Shown here one piece after another: positions 39,759-49,094 of a stretch of DNA of 64,000 bases; position 1 is the first letter of the stretch; each line of letters opens with the position of its first letter. Made by a program: the position numbers and the translations under genes. This DNA is from CAG-103 sp963627135 (GTDB taxonomy: Bacteria; Bacillota; Clostridia; Oscillospirales; Oscillospiraceae), in contig CAVFZY010000010.1 in the NCBI GenBank assembly GCA_963627135.1, positions 1 to 64,000 on the forward strand. The letters are read 5' to 3'. A model generated the notes under the pieces. The model was not told where the DNA came from. It ran no database searches and worked only from the letters and a program-made list of their open reading frames with translations.

Positions 39759-42166
39759 ACGTGCACCTCCCAGATGCGCTCGGCGTATTCGCGCACGGCG
39801 CGGTCGGCGGCAAAGATGCCGCTGCGGGCAATATTGACGAGCGACAGGCGCGCGCGCTCGGCGGGGTCGGCGATCGTGGTGTACAGCCGCTCGTGCGTGG
39901 CGGCATAGTCGTCAAAGTCGGCAAGGAGCAGATACGGGTCGCCGCCGTAGAGCAGGCTGCTGACGAGGTCGGCATAGCTCTCGCCGTCGGCATAGCCGCA
40001 GCTCATGCGCTCGAGCACGCGGCCCAGCCACGGGCTGCGGCGGACGTATGCCTGCGGGTCGTAGCCCGCGGCGCGCAGAGCCTCGGCCTCGTCAGCGTGC
40101 AGGCCGAAGAGGAACATGTTGTCCGGGCCGAGCTGCTCGAACATCTCGACGTTTGCGCCGTCGAGCGTGCCGATCGTGACGGCGCCGTTCATCATGAGCT
40201 TCATGTTGCCGGTGCCGCTGGCCTCCTTGCCGGCGGTCGAGATCTGCTCGGACACCTGCGCGGCAGGCATGAGCATCTCGGCAGCCGAGACGCGGTAGTT
40301 CGGCAGGAAGTACACCTGCAGCCGGCCGCGGCAGACGGGGTCGGCATTCACATCGGCCGCGAGCGAGCACAGCAGCTGGATGATGCGCTTGGCCGTGGCG
40401 TAGCCGGGCGCGGCCTTGGCCGCAAACAGGAACGTGCGCGGCTGGAAGGGCTGGTCCGGGTCGTCGTGCAACATGAGCTGCAGCTGCGTGATGCGCATGG
40501 CGCACAGAAGCTGGCGCTTATATTCGTGCAGGCGCTTGACCTGCACGTCGAGGATCGCGTCGCTGTTGAGCGAGAAGCCGTCGGTACGGAACACCCACGC
40601 GGCCAGCCGCTGCTTATTGAGCGCCTTGATCTCCTCGAGCCGGGCGAGCACGGCGGGGTCGTCCGCCGCGCGCTCCAGACCTGCGAGTTCCTCGGGGTGC
40701 AGAAGATAATCGTCGCTGCCGAGTACGTCGCACACAAGTGCGTGCAGGCCGGGGTTGCACTGGGCGAGCCAGCGGCGGTGGTCGATGCCGTTGGTGACAT
40801 AGGTGAAGCGGCCGGGGTCGAGCGCGCAGACGTCGCGGAAGAGGTCGCGGCACAGGATCTCCCCGTGCAGGGCGGAGACGCCGTTGATGGTCCTGCACGC
40901 AGCGAGGCAGAGGTTTGCCATGTGCACACAGCCGTCCGCGATGATGAGGTTGCGGCCCACGCGCGCATCGTCGCCGAAGCGGGCACGCAGCGCGTCGCAC
41001 CAGCGGCGGTTGATCTCGCAGATGATTTCCCACACGCGCGGCAGCTGGCTCTGGATAAGCCCCTGCGGCCAGGTCTCGAGCGCCTCGGACATGACAGTGT
41101 GGTTTGTATAGTTGACGCAGGCGGTGACGATGGCCCACGCCTCGTCCCAGCCGAGGCCGTCGTCATCGAGCAGCAGGCGCATGAGCTCGGGGATGATGAG
41201 CGTCGGGTGCGTGTCGTTGATCTGAATGACGTGGTGCTCGGCAAAGTTGCGCACCGTGCCGTAGCGCGCGCGGTGGGCGCGCAGGATGCTCTGCGCCGTC
41301 GCGGAGACGAAGAAATACTGCTGGCGGATGCGCAGGGTCTTGCCCTCAATGTGGTCGTCCGCCGGGTAGAGCACCTTCGTGATGACCTCGGCCATCGTGC
41401 GCTGCTCGAGGCTCTGGACATAGCTGCCGGCGGCAAAGAGATACATGTCGAGGTCGTTCGGGCTGTGCGCCTCCCAGAGACGGAGGGTGTTGACGCGCCC
41501 GTCGCCATACGGGGCGATGAGCATGTCGCGCGGCACGGCCAGCACGCTCTCATAGCCGCGCAGCTCGCCGTGGTAGTGGCCGTAGGCGTCCCAATGCGGC
41601 TCGACGCGGCCGCCGAAGCGCACCTCGACCGTGTCCTCGTGGCACGGCACGAGCCAGCTCGATGCGGCCGTGCGCCAGTTGTCCGCGACCTCGGTCTGGC
41701 GGCCGTCCACGATGCGCTGCCGGAAGATGCCCAGCTCGTAGCACAGCGAATAGCCCGTGGCGGGGATGCCCTCGGTGGCGAGGCTGTCCATATAGCACGC
41801 GGCGAGGCGGCCGAGACCGCCGTTGCCGAGGCCGGCGTCCGGCTCTGTCTCAAAGATGTCGGCCGCGCTGCGGCCGAGATCCTCGAGCGCGCCGGTGAGC
41901 GCGTCGCCGATGCCGAGGTTGAACGCGTCCTTCATCAGGGAGCGCCCCATGAGAAACTCCATCGACAGGTAGTGCACCTCGCGCTCGGGCGCGGTGCGGC
42001 TGTCGAACGTGTGCAGGCGCGAGAGGATCTCGCGGATGACGATGGCTGCGGCCTGAAAGACCTGCTCGTCGGTCGCGTCCCCGGCCGTGACGCCGAAGTG
42101 CGCACAGAGCTTGTCGGCAATGGCACTGCGCAGCTCATCGCGGGAAATCTGATTGGTCATTGGCAT
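39755..42166 (-). CDS. glgP: Glycogen/alpha-glucan phosphorylase
   Basis: Releases glucose-1-phosphate from glycogen. 803 residues, GT35 family. Present are the N-terminal EVHYLSMEFLMGRSL, the glycine-rich GLGNGGLGRLAACYMDS, NDTHPTLIIPELMRLL, and the pyridoxal-phosphate lysine in EASGTGNMKLMMNGA. The ATG at 42166 has AAAGGAAG upstream; a second ATG two codons later is possible. It is downstream of glgC and glgD (34-bp gap) and overlaps the kinase gene, so synthesis and breakdown genes share one operon. Confidence 0.96.
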   Translation of the reverse strand: MPMTNQISRDELRSAIADKLCAHFGVTAGDATDEQVFQAAAIVIREILSRLHTFDSRTAPEREVHYLSMEFLMGRSLMKDAFNLGIGDALTGALEDLGRSAADIFETEPDAGLGNGGLGRLAACYMDSLATEGIPATGYSLCYELGIFRQRIVDGRQTEVADNWRTAASSWLVPCHEDTVEVRFGGRVEPHWDAYGHYHGELRGYESVLAVPRDMLIAPYGDGRVNTLRLWEAHSPNDLDMYLFAAGSYVQSLEQRTMAEVITKVLYPADDHIEGKTLRIRQQYFFVSATAQSILRAHRARYGTVRNFAEHHVIQINDTHPTLIIPELMRLLLDDDGLGWDEAWAIVTACVNYTNHTVMSEALETWPQGLIQSQLPRVWEIICEINRRWCDALRARFGDDARVGRNLIIADGCVHMANLCLAACRTINGVSALHGEILCRDLFRDVCALDPGRFTYVTNGIDHRRWLAQCNPGLHALVCDVLGSDDYLLHPEELAGLERAADDPAVLARLEEIKALNKQRLAAWVFRTDGFSLNSDAILDVQVKRLHEYKRQLLCAMRITQLQLMLHDDPDQPFQPRTFLFAAKAAPGYATAKRIIQLLCSLAADVNADPVCRGRLQVYFLPNYRVSAAEMLMPAAQVSEQISTAGKEASGTGNMKLMMNGAVTIGTLDGANVEMFEQLGPDNMFLFGLHADEAEALRAAGYDPQAYVRRSPWLGRVLERMSCGYADGESYADLVSSLLYGGDPYLLLADFDDYAATHERLYTTIADPAERARLSLVNIARSGIFAADRAVREYAERIWEVHV

Positions 42167-42201
42167 AAAATCGAATCTTCCTTTACTGGGTCTGTCGGGG
42201 G

Positions 42202-43305
42202 TCAGAGCTCGCTGCCCTTGGGGATCACGATCGGCAGGGCCTCGCAGCCGGTGAGCGTAACGGCCGGGCCGATGCGGACGTTTTTGTCCGCGATAACGTA
42301 CTGCAAAATGGCGTCCGCCGCGATGCAGGTGTCCTGCATGACGATGCAGCGGCTCAGGTGCGCCCCGCGCGCGACGCGCACGCCGCGAAACAGGATGCAG
42401 TCCGTGACCGTGCCCTCAATAAAGCAGCCGTCGGCCACGAGGCAGTTTTCCACGTGCGCGTGCTCGCCGTAGTACGTGCTCACGTCCGCACGCTCCTTCG
42501 TGCGCACCGGGCGGTCGGCCGGGAAGAGCGAGGCACGCGACAACGGTTCGAGCATATCCATACTGGCGGCAAAATAGTCCGCGACCGTGTCCACGCGCAC
42601 GGCGTAGCCCCGGTGCAGGAACACGTCCATCGTGCCGCCGCGGCCGAGATACCGGAACAGCCCGTCGCGGTGGAAGTGAAAGCGGTTTTCCTGCGCGCAG
42701 AAATCGAGAATATGGAGCAGGACATCCTTGTTGACGATGTAGATCTCCATTGAGGCGATGCCCGTGCCGGCCGCCGCGCTCGTGATGAGCTTCGTGACGC
42801 GTCCGTGCGCGTCCGTGAGGTAGCGGTGGTGCTCCCCGGTGACGGCACCGTCCCGGCAGACGGCCGTGATGCCGCAGCCGGAGGCGTTGTGCTGCGCGAT
42901 GGCGGCGGCGAGGTCGAGATTGCAAACGATGTCCGCCGGCATGAGCACGACCTCCGGCTCCGGGATATTGCGCACGTAGGAGATGACCGCGTTGAGCGCC
43001 TCGGCCGTGCCGGTATAGTCGCCGCGCGTGTTCACGCCGAACGGCGGCAGCAGGTGCAGCCCGCCGCTGCGGCGCGACAGGTCCCACGCCTTGCCGCTGC
43101 CGAGGTGGTCGAGCAGGGACTGATAGTCCCGCTGCATGATGACGCCGACGCTGTGCACGCCCGCGTTCGAGAGCGACGAGAGCGCAAAGTCGATCAGCCG
43201 GTAGCGCCCGCAGAACGGCAGCGATGCGTTCGTGCGGTAGCGCGTCAGGTCCCCGAGCCGCGGGGAGCTGTGATATGCGTAAACAATGCCATGTACTTCG
43301 CTCAT
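42202..43305 (-). CDS. glgD: ADP-glucose pyrophosphorylase regulatory-type subunit GlgD
   Basis: 367 residues related to GlgC but lacking the strict catalytic N-terminus: it reads HGIVYAYHSSPRLGDLT in place of the AGGxGxRL loop, while keeping the RYRLIDFALSSLSNAGV segment and a C-terminal left-handed beta-helix (repeats such as DCILFRGVRVARGAHLS). In Firmicutes GlgD joins GlgC in a mixed tetramer and raises its activity. Start and glgC stop overlap as ATGA, giving 1:1 coupled translation. Confidence 0.94.
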   Translation of the reverse strand: MSEVHGIVYAYHSSPRLGDLTRYRTNASLPFCGRYRLIDFALSSLSNAGVHSVGVIMQRDYQSLLDHLGSGKAWDLSRRSGGLHLLPPFGVNTRGDYTGTAEALNAVISYVRNIPEPEVVLMPADIVCNLDLAAAIAQHNASGCGITAVCRDGAVTGEHHRYLTDAHGRVTKLITSAAAGTGIASMEIYIVNKDVLLHILDFCAQENRFHFHRDGLFRYLGRGGTMDVFLHRGYAVRVDTVADYFAASMDMLEPLSRASLFPADRPVRTKERADVSTYYGEHAHVENCLVADGCFIEGTVTDCILFRGVRVARGAHLSRCIVMQDTCIAADAILQYVIADKNVRIGPAVTLTGCEALPIVIPKGSEL

Positions 43306-44501
43306 GCGTGCACCTCCGCTCCGTCATAGATCATGGCCCCGGCCGGGACCGTGCCCCCGGCGGGCACCGCCACATCCGGACCGACCGTGGCGTTGCCCCA
43401 GTCGTCCGTCCCGTCGGGCTGCGCGCCGATGTGTGCGCCCGCGCCGACGACCGTTCCCTCGCCGACGATGGCATACTCCACCACGGCGCCCGGCTCCACG
43501 ATGACGCCGGGGTGCAGGATGCTGTAGAGCACGCGCGCACCCGCGCCCACGGTGACGGAGCTCGAGAGCACGGAGTTTTCCACATGGCCCTCGATCGTAC
43601 AGCCCTCAGTGATGATCGAGTGCACGACCTCCGCCTGCCGGCCGATGCTGTGCGGCGGGCGGATGGGGCTCTTGGCGCGGATGGGCCACTTCGGGTCATA
43701 GAGATTGATGAGCGTGGGCGAGAGCATGTCCATGTTCGCGTCCCAGAGGCTGACGATCGTGCCGACGTCGCGCCAGTAGCCCTCGAACCGGTACGGCAGG
43801 AGCTTTTCCCCGGCGGCGAGCATCTTGGGGATGATGTTCTTGCCGAAGTCCTTGTCGGAGTCCGGGTCCGCCTCGTCCTCGATGAGATAGCGGCGCAGCA
43901 CCTTCCAGTCGAAGATGTAGATGCCCATGCTCGCAAGGTCGCTCTTCGGGTGGACGGGCTTTTCCTCAAACTCCTCAACAAAACCGTCGGGCCCGACGTT
44001 CATGATGCCGAAGCGCTTAGCCTCGTCCATCGACACCTGGATGACCGAGATCGTGCAGGCCGCGCCGGCCCGCTCGTGCGCGCGGAGCATCTTGTCATAG
44101 TCCATTTTGTACACATGGTCGCCCGAGAGGATGAGCACGCAGTCGGGGTCATACATCTCGATGAAGTCCATGTTCTGATAGATGGCGTTGGCCGTGCCGG
44201 AAAACCACGACCCGCGCTCCCCCGCGCTCTGATACGGGGGCAGGATGTACACGCCGCCGTCGATACTGTCCAGATCCCAGGCCTGACCGGTGCCGATGTA
44301 GCGGTTGAGCAGCAGGGGCTGGTACTGCGTGAGCACACCGACGGTGTCGATGCCGGAGTTGGCGCAGTTGGACAGCGGAAAATCGATGATGCGGTACTTG
44401 CCGCCGAACGGGATGCTGGGCTTGGCGACCTTCGCCGTGAGGGCGTACAGCCGCGAGCCCTGCCCACCCGCGAGCAGCATGGCGATACAGTGTTTTTTCA
44501 A
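43302..44501 (-). CDS. glgC: Glucose-1-phosphate adenylyltransferase GlgC
   Basis: Makes ADP-glucose, the committed step in bacterial glycogen synthesis. 399 residues with the catalytic N-terminus MLLAGGQGSRLYALT, KYRIIDFPLSNCANSGI, SGDHVYKMDY, FEEKPVHPKSDLASMG, and a C-terminal beta-helix. The start is TTG at 44499-44501, with AAAAGGAGGAGC ideally placed; no ATG fits. A glycogen synthase and branching enzyme are not in the window. A 99-nt structured element sits between pth and this gene and may control it. Confidence 0.95.
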   Translation of the reverse strand: MKKHCIAMLLAGGQGSRLYALTAKVAKPSIPFGGKYRIIDFPLSNCANSGIDTVGVLTQYQPLLLNRYIGTGQAWDLDSIDGGVYILPPYQSAGERGSWFSGTANAIYQNMDFIEMYDPDCVLILSGDHVYKMDYDKMLRAHERAGAACTISVIQVSMDEAKRFGIMNVGPDGFVEEFEEKPVHPKSDLASMGIYIFDWKVLRRYLIEDEADPDSDKDFGKNIIPKMLAAGEKLLPYRFEGYWRDVGTIVSLWDANMDMLSPTLINLYDPKWPIRAKSPIRPPHSIGRQAEVVHSIITEGCTIEGHVENSVLSSSVTVGAGARVLYSILHPGVIVEPGAVVEYAIVGEGTVVGAGAHIGAQPDGTDDWGNATVGPDVAVPAGGTVPAGAMIYDGAEVHA

Positions 44502-44537
44502 GGGATGCGCTCCTCCTTTTCTCCAGTTGCGAATAGA

Positions 44538-44636
44538 TCAGGGGTCTCCCACGGCTCGACCGGTTTCGCGCACGACCCGGCGGCGATGGCCCCACGGTCG
44601 GCTGCGGCGGTTCCGGTGGACGTGGGAAACCCCTGA
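44538..44636 (-). ncRNA. Structured RNA element in the pth-glgC gap
   Basis: A 16-bp outer stem formed by positions 44621-44636 and 44538-44553 (on the minus strand TCAGGGGTTTCCCACG against CGTGGGAGACCCCTGA; all pairs Watson-Crick except one G-U). Inside, ACCGG/CCGGT and CGACC/GGTCG can form nested or branched stems, and GGC/GCC a tip. It begins 8 bases after the pth stop and ends about 36 bases before the glgC TTG. There is no T-run, so it is not an ordinary terminator. It may be a leader RNA, an RNA-processing site, or one copy of a dispersed palindromic repeat. Confidence 0.55.
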
Positions 44637-44643
44637 CAAGTGT

Positions 44644-45231
44644 TCAGTTAAAGCGGCTCATGGCGCGGTCCGCCCCGTCGCGGATATAGACCGCGCAGGC
44701 CTCGGCCGCGCGCACGGCCGCGTCGTCCATGGTGGTCTTGTCCTCACCGCAGAACATGCCGAGCACCCAGTCGGGCATGTCGTAGTCCGGGTGCGGGGGC
44801 GCGCCGACGCCGATGCGGATGCGGGGAAAGGCGTCCGTGCCGAGGCAGGCGATGATGCTCTTAAGCCCGTTGTGCCCGCCGGCTGAGCCTTTCGTGCGGA
44901 TGCGCAGGCGGCCCGGCTGCAGATGGATCTCGTCCGACACGACCAGGATATGCTCCGGCGGCACCTTATAAAACTTTGCCGCCGGCGCCACGGCCTCGCC
45001 GGAGTTATTCATATACGTCTGCGGCTTCATGAGCAGAACCTTCTGCCCGCCGAGCTCCGCCTGCGCCGTGAGCGCGTGAAAGCGCAGCCGGTCGATGTGC
45101 ACGCCGCAGTCCTTTTCCACGACGTCCGCCGTGAGAAAGCCCGCGTTGTGCCGCGTGTTCTGGTACTTCAGCCCCGGGTTGCCGAGAAACACCACCAGCC
45201 ACTGCACACCGCCGTGATTGGAAAAAAACAT
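44644..45231 (-). CDS. pth: Peptidyl-tRNA hydrolase
   Basis: Recycles peptidyl-tRNAs by hydrolysing the ester bond. About 195 residues with VFLGNPGLKYQNTRHNAGF (catalytic His), KPQTYMNNSGEAV, VSDEIHLQPGRLRIR (family Asp region, divergent from the usual DDLDLP) and GSAGGHNGLKSI. The N-terminus is about nine residues longer than usual. The ATG at 45229-45231 shares a base with the prs stop. A GTG three bases earlier, or a GTG at 45207, could be the true start, and no good Shine-Dalgarno site decides. Downstream of prs as in many Firmicutes. Confidence 0.92.
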   Translation of the reverse strand: MFFSNHGGVQWLVVFLGNPGLKYQNTRHNAGFLTADVVEKDCGVHIDRLRFHALTAQAELGGQKVLLMKPQTYMNNSGEAVAPAAKFYKVPPEHILVVSDEIHLQPGRLRIRTKGSAGGHNGLKSIIACLGTDAFPRIRIGVGAPPHPDYDMPDWVLGMFCGEDKTTMDDAAVRAAEACAVYIRDGADRAMSRFN

Positions 45232-46193
45232 CACTCGAACAGCGAGGAGATGCTCATCTCCTCATAGATGCGGTTGATGGCCTCGGCGAACATCGGCGCG
45301 ACGGGCAGATACTTGATCTTGTCGCAGGCCGGCTTGTCCTTCGGATACGGAATGGTATCGAGCAGGAGCAGCTCGTCGATGACGCTGTCGTTGATGCGGT
45401 CGATGGCCGGGCCGGAGAGCACGCCATGGGACGCGCAGGCGTACACTTCCTTCGCACCGCCGACCTCAACGATGGCCTTGGCCGCGCCGCACAGGCTGCC
45501 GGCCGTGTCGACCATGTCGTCGAGCAGCAGGCAGGTCTTGCCCTCGACATTGCCGATAATATTCATGACCTCGGAGCAGTTGGCCTTCTCGCGGCGCTTA
45601 TCCACGATGGCGAGACCGAGGCCCATCTTCATGGCGAAGGAGCGCGCGCGCGCCACGCTGCCGACGTCCGGCGAGACGACGACCAGATCCTCGCGGCCGT
45701 AGCCGAAGCGGCGCAGGTAGTGCGTGGCAAACAGCGGCGCACCATAGAGGTTGTCCACTGGGATGTCAAAGAAGCCCTGGATCTGCGCGGCGTGCAGGTC
45801 CATGGTCAGCACACGGTCGGCCCCGGCAATGGTCAGCAGGTTCGCCACGAGCTTGGCCGAGATCGGGTCGCGGGCCTTGGCCTTGCGGTCCTGCCGGGCG
45901 TAGCCGAAGTACGGGATGACGGCGGTGATGCGGCCGGCGGAGGCACGCTTCATCGCGTCGATCATAACCAGCAGCTCCATGAGGCTGTCGTTGACCGGCT
46001 TGCAGGTACTCTGCACGATGAACACGTCCACACCGCGGACGGGCTCGTTGATGGAGATGGAGCACTCGCCGTCGGCAAACGCCGTAGCCGTGCTCTTACC
46101 CAGGGAGATGCCGAGGTTCTTGCAGATCATGTCCGCCAGCTCAGGGTTGGACGAGCCGGTGAACACCTTGATCTCTTTTCCATGTGGAATCAT
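45231..46193 (-). CDS. prs: Ribose-phosphate pyrophosphokinase
   Basis: Makes PRPP from ribose-5-phosphate and ATP for nucleotide, His and Trp synthesis. 320 residues. Visible are KVFTGSSNPELADMI, the ATP-binding and flexible-loop region FGYARQDRKAKARDPIS, TMDLHAAQIQGFFDIPVDN, and the PRPP-binding LLLDDMVDTAGSL. The start MIPHGKEIKVF follows GAGAGGAAG by about 8 bases. An upstream in-frame extension through the promoter region was rejected. It is first in prs-pth and perhaps runs on into glg. Confidence 0.95.
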   Translation of the reverse strand: MIPHGKEIKVFTGSSNPELADMICKNLGISLGKSTATAFADGECSISINEPVRGVDVFIVQSTCKPVNDSLMELLVMIDAMKRASAGRITAVIPYFGYARQDRKAKARDPISAKLVANLLTIAGADRVLTMDLHAAQIQGFFDIPVDNLYGAPLFATHYLRRFGYGREDLVVVSPDVGSVARARSFAMKMGLGLAIVDKRREKANCSEVMNIIGNVEGKTCLLLDDMVDTAGSLCGAAKAIVEVGGAKEVYACASHGVLSGPAIDRINDSVIDELLLLDTIPYPKDKPACDKIKYLPVAPMFAEAINRIYEEMSISSLFE

Positions 46194-46269
46194 ATCGTAA
46201 CTTCCTCTCTTTTTGAAAATTTCCGCGTCCTGCGCACAGGCGCAGAAACCCAAGTTTTCATACAAAATC

Positions 46270-46297
46270 ATTATAACAACATTTTTGCCGCTTGCAA
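46270..46297 (-). promoter_or_regulatory. Promoter for prs
   Basis: Minus strand TTGCAA, 16-base spacer, perfect TATAAT, about 80 bases before the prs ATG. It is part of a 263-bp divergent region (46194-46456) that also holds the promoter of the SseB-like gene. Confidence 0.7.
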
Positions 46298-46378
46298 AGA
46301 AAAACCGGCGATCTGCGGCAAGAATTTTTTCTGCGCCCCGCGGCATTGTTTGTGCAATCTGCCGCGGCGAATCGGCGC

Positions 46379-46407
46379 TTTGCATTTGGCGCGGGGTGTG
46401 TTATAAT
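46379..46407 (+). promoter_or_regulatory. Promoter for the sseB-like/pyk genes
   Basis: TTTGCA, 17-base spacer and a perfect TATAAT, 50 bases before the ATG at 46457. Confidence 0.7.
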
Positions 46408-46456
46408 GGCGGCAAAGATAACCAAGGGGCACCCCGGGCCCCGGGAAGGGAAACAT

Positions 46457-47515
46457 ATGAGTAATTTTAACGATCTGTACGACCACGTCGCCGCCGACCG
46501 CTCGCGCGCCATGCAGCTGCTCGGCATTCAGGACATCCGCCGCAAGGCCATCAGCGAGCTGCTGTCCGCCGGCGCCTACACGGAGCCGGACAACATCGAG
46601 GACATGACCGATGCCGAGCGCGAGCAGCACAAGGCCGAGGCCGCCTACGCCCTCGGCCGCCCGCACATTCTCGAGGCGGCGAAAATGCCCGCGCAGGACG
46701 GCGACGAGACCTACGCCATCGCCGTGACCGCCACGAGCGAGACGCCCAACTGCATCGTCCTGTGCATCCAGACGAAGCTCGAGGAGCTCTACTCCTCCGG
46801 CATCGTCGGCCGCAGCGCCAACCACCGCCCGCGCCTGTTCGTCGTGGCCGCCAACGACCGCCCCGACGAGGACGTGCAGGGCCTGAGCACCGCGCTGGAC
46901 ATGCTGCGCGTGGCCTATCCCGATTTCCACATCGAGCTCAGCGAGCGCACGCCCGAGCAGGCCATGCGCGCCGCGCTGGCAGAGGAGCTGCGCAGCGCGC
47001 TCGACGCGTGCAAGATCAACGCCTCGCAGGACAACTTCCAGCGCCTGGCCGCGACCATGATCGCGGCGCCGCTGTTCTTCCCCGCCCAGCGGCCCGAGGG
47101 TGAAGCCGCCCCGGACGACGGCCAGCAGCACCTGCAGTTCGGCAAGGTGCGCACCGACGACGGGCGCACGTTCTTCTGCGCCTTCACCGACCGCGCGCGC
47201 CTGCTGCAGTGGCGCAACATGGGCAGCGTCGAGCTCGGCGTGAAGGACTACGCCCCGCTCGTGCTCTCCTCGAACGACACCGGCATCATCATCGACCCCG
47301 GCGTCGGCAGCGGCCTTGCGCTCACGCGCGAGATGCTCCAGACGCTCAAGGCCCAGCTCGAGTTCTTTGAGCAGATGCGCAATACCGCAGCCGAGATGGG
47401 CATCGACTTTGACGCCGACGCCGTGGCCGAGGCCGCCAGGAACATCACCGCCGACGACGAGCCCGAGGGCCGAAACCGCAGGGAACGCCGCCGGTTCGGC
47501 AAGAAGAAAAAGTAA
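46457..47515 (+). CDS. SseB-like domain protein
   Basis: 352 residues, soluble and acidic. The middle and C-terminal parts (for example LRFGK-like LQFGKVRTDDGRTFFCAFTD, followed by RARLLQWRN) resemble the SseB N-terminal domain, found alone or in pairs in Firmicutes proteins of unknown function. The last residues are strongly basic (RRERRRFGKKKK). The N-terminal 90 residues have no clear match. AAGGGA precedes the ATG. It lies 28 bp before pyk, so it is probably co-transcribed. The domain assignment is moderately sure; the role is unknown. Confidence 0.75.
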   Translation: MSNFNDLYDHVAADRSRAMQLLGIQDIRRKAISELLSAGAYTEPDNIEDMTDAEREQHKAEAAYALGRPHILEAAKMPAQDGDETYAIAVTATSETPNCIVLCIQTKLEELYSSGIVGRSANHRPRLFVVAANDRPDEDVQGLSTALDMLRVAYPDFHIELSERTPEQAMRAALAEELRSALDACKINASQDNFQRLAATMIAAPLFFPAQRPEGEAAPDDGQQHLQFGKVRTDDGRTFFCAFTDRARLLQWRNMGSVELGVKDYAPLVLSSNDTGIIIDPGVGSGLALTREMLQTLKAQLEFFEQMRNTAAEMGIDFDADAVAEAARNITADDEPEGRNRRERRRFGKKKK

Positions 47516-47543
47516 GCCGCAAGATTTGGAAAGGGAGTCGGAT

Positions 47544-48956
47544 ATGAGAAAAACGAAGATCGTCTGCACCATCGGCCCCGCCTGCGACAGCGAGGAGACG
47601 CTGCGTGCCATGATGTGCGCGGGCATGAACGTCGCGCGCCTGAACTTTTCCCACGGCACGCACGCCGAGCACCAGGTGCGCATCGACCGCATCAAGAAAC
47701 TGCGCAGCGAACTCGGCCTGCCCATCGCCATCATGCTCGACACGAAGGGCCCCGAGTACCGCATCGGCACGTTCGAAGGCGGGAAGATCGAACTGCACAG
47801 CGGCGACACGTTCACGTTCACGACCGAGCCCGTCACCGGCAATGCCGAGCGCGTGTCCGTGAGCTACGCCGGGCTCGCGCAGGATCTCGAGCCGGGCGAC
47901 ACTGTGCTCGTTAACGACGGGCTCATCGCCCTGACTGTCACTGCCACGACCGGCACGGATGTCGTCTGCCGCGTCACCGCCGGCGGCGTGCTGTCCGACC
48001 GCAAGAGCATGAGCTTCCCGAACAAGGTGCTCAAGCAGACGTTTTTGAGCGAGCAGGACAAGAGCGACTTGCTCTTCGGCATTGAAAACGACGTGGACTT
48101 CGTGGCCGCGTCCTTCGTGTCGCGCAGGCAGGACCTGGTCGACCTCAACAGCTTTCTGCGCGCCAACGGCGGTGGGGACATTGCCGTCATCGCCAAGATC
48201 GAGAATCAGCCCGGCATCGACAACATCGAGGACATCTTCACCGAGTGCACCGGCATCATGATTGCCCGCGGCGACATGGGCGTCGAGGTGCCGTATGAGG
48301 AGCTGCCGAGCATCCAGAAGGAGCTCATCGGCAAGTGCCGCCTGCTCGGCAAGCGCGTCATCACCGCGACTGAAATGCTCGAGAGCATGACGCACAACAT
48401 CCGCCCCACCCGCGCCGAGATCGCCGATGTCGCCAACGCCGTCTATGACGGCACGAGCGCCATCATGCTCTCCGGCGAGACGGCCGCCGGCGAGCACCCC
48501 GTCGAGGCGCTGAGCGCCATGGCCCGCATCGCCGAATACACCGAGGCGCACATCAACTACGCCAAACGCTTCCCCAAGACGCAGTTTGAGATCCACGACA
48601 CGCTCGACGCCATCAGCCACGCCACGTGCGGCATGGCCATCGACATCGGTGCGAAGGTCATCACCGTCTGCTCCATCACGGGGCGCACCGCGCGGCTGAT
48701 CTCGCGCTTCCGCGGCCCGACGGACATCATCGGCCTGACCACGAACGAGCGCGCCTACCGCAAGCTCGCCCTCTCGTGGGGCATCACGCCCGTCATGAGC
48801 GAGGTGTACGAGAGCACCGACGTGCTGTTTTACCACGCGCTGCAGGTCAGCCGGAAGGTGATGCAGCTCGAAAAGGGCGACAAGGTCATCATCACCGGCG
48901 GCATCATCAACGGCCGCAGCGGCAACACGAACACCATCAAGGTCGAGTACGCGTAA
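47544..48956 (+). CDS. pyk: Pyruvate kinase
   Basis: Last glycolytic step: phosphoenolpyruvate and ADP to pyruvate and ATP. 470 residues, the standard length without the extra C-terminal PEP-utiliser domain seen in some Firmicutes. Features: RKTKIVCTIGPACDSEETL, MNVARLNFSHGTH, IMLDTKGPEYRIG, FVAASFVSRRQD, catalytic-lysine region AVIAKIENQPGIDNI, MIARGDMGVEVP and the signature ITATEMLESMTHNIRPTRAE. GGAAAGGGAG precedes the ATG. A 17-bp-stem terminator follows. Confidence 0.96.
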   Translation: MRKTKIVCTIGPACDSEETLRAMMCAGMNVARLNFSHGTHAEHQVRIDRIKKLRSELGLPIAIMLDTKGPEYRIGTFEGGKIELHSGDTFTFTTEPVTGNAERVSVSYAGLAQDLEPGDTVLVNDGLIALTVTATTGTDVVCRVTAGGVLSDRKSMSFPNKVLKQTFLSEQDKSDLLFGIENDVDFVAASFVSRRQDLVDLNSFLRANGGGDIAVIAKIENQPGIDNIEDIFTECTGIMIARGDMGVEVPYEELPSIQKELIGKCRLLGKRVITATEMLESMTHNIRPTRAEIADVANAVYDGTSAIMLSGETAAGEHPVEALSAMARIAEYTEAHINYAKRFPKTQFEIHDTLDAISHATCGMAIDIGAKVITVCSITGRTARLISRFRGPTDIIGLTTNERAYRKLALSWGITPVMSEVYESTDVLFYHALQVSRKVMQLEKGDKVIITGGIINGRSGNTNTIKVEYA

Positions 48957-49043
48957 GGCTGCGGGCAGCGCACGGCGGTACACGGACAGCATCCGGCGCG
49001 CCATGGTCAAGCGCCCTTGGAAAACCCAAAACCCCATACAGCA

Positions 49044-49084
49044 ACTCAGCCCCGCGCGGATGTTTCCGCGCGGGGCTGAGTTTT
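49044..49084 (+). terminator. Terminator of pyk
   Basis: Perfect 17-bp stem (ACTCAGCCCCGCGCGGA and complement) with loop TGTT, then TTT and GCGCATTTTG. One of the longest stems in the window. Confidence 0.93.
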
Positions 49085-49094
49085 GCGCATTTTG

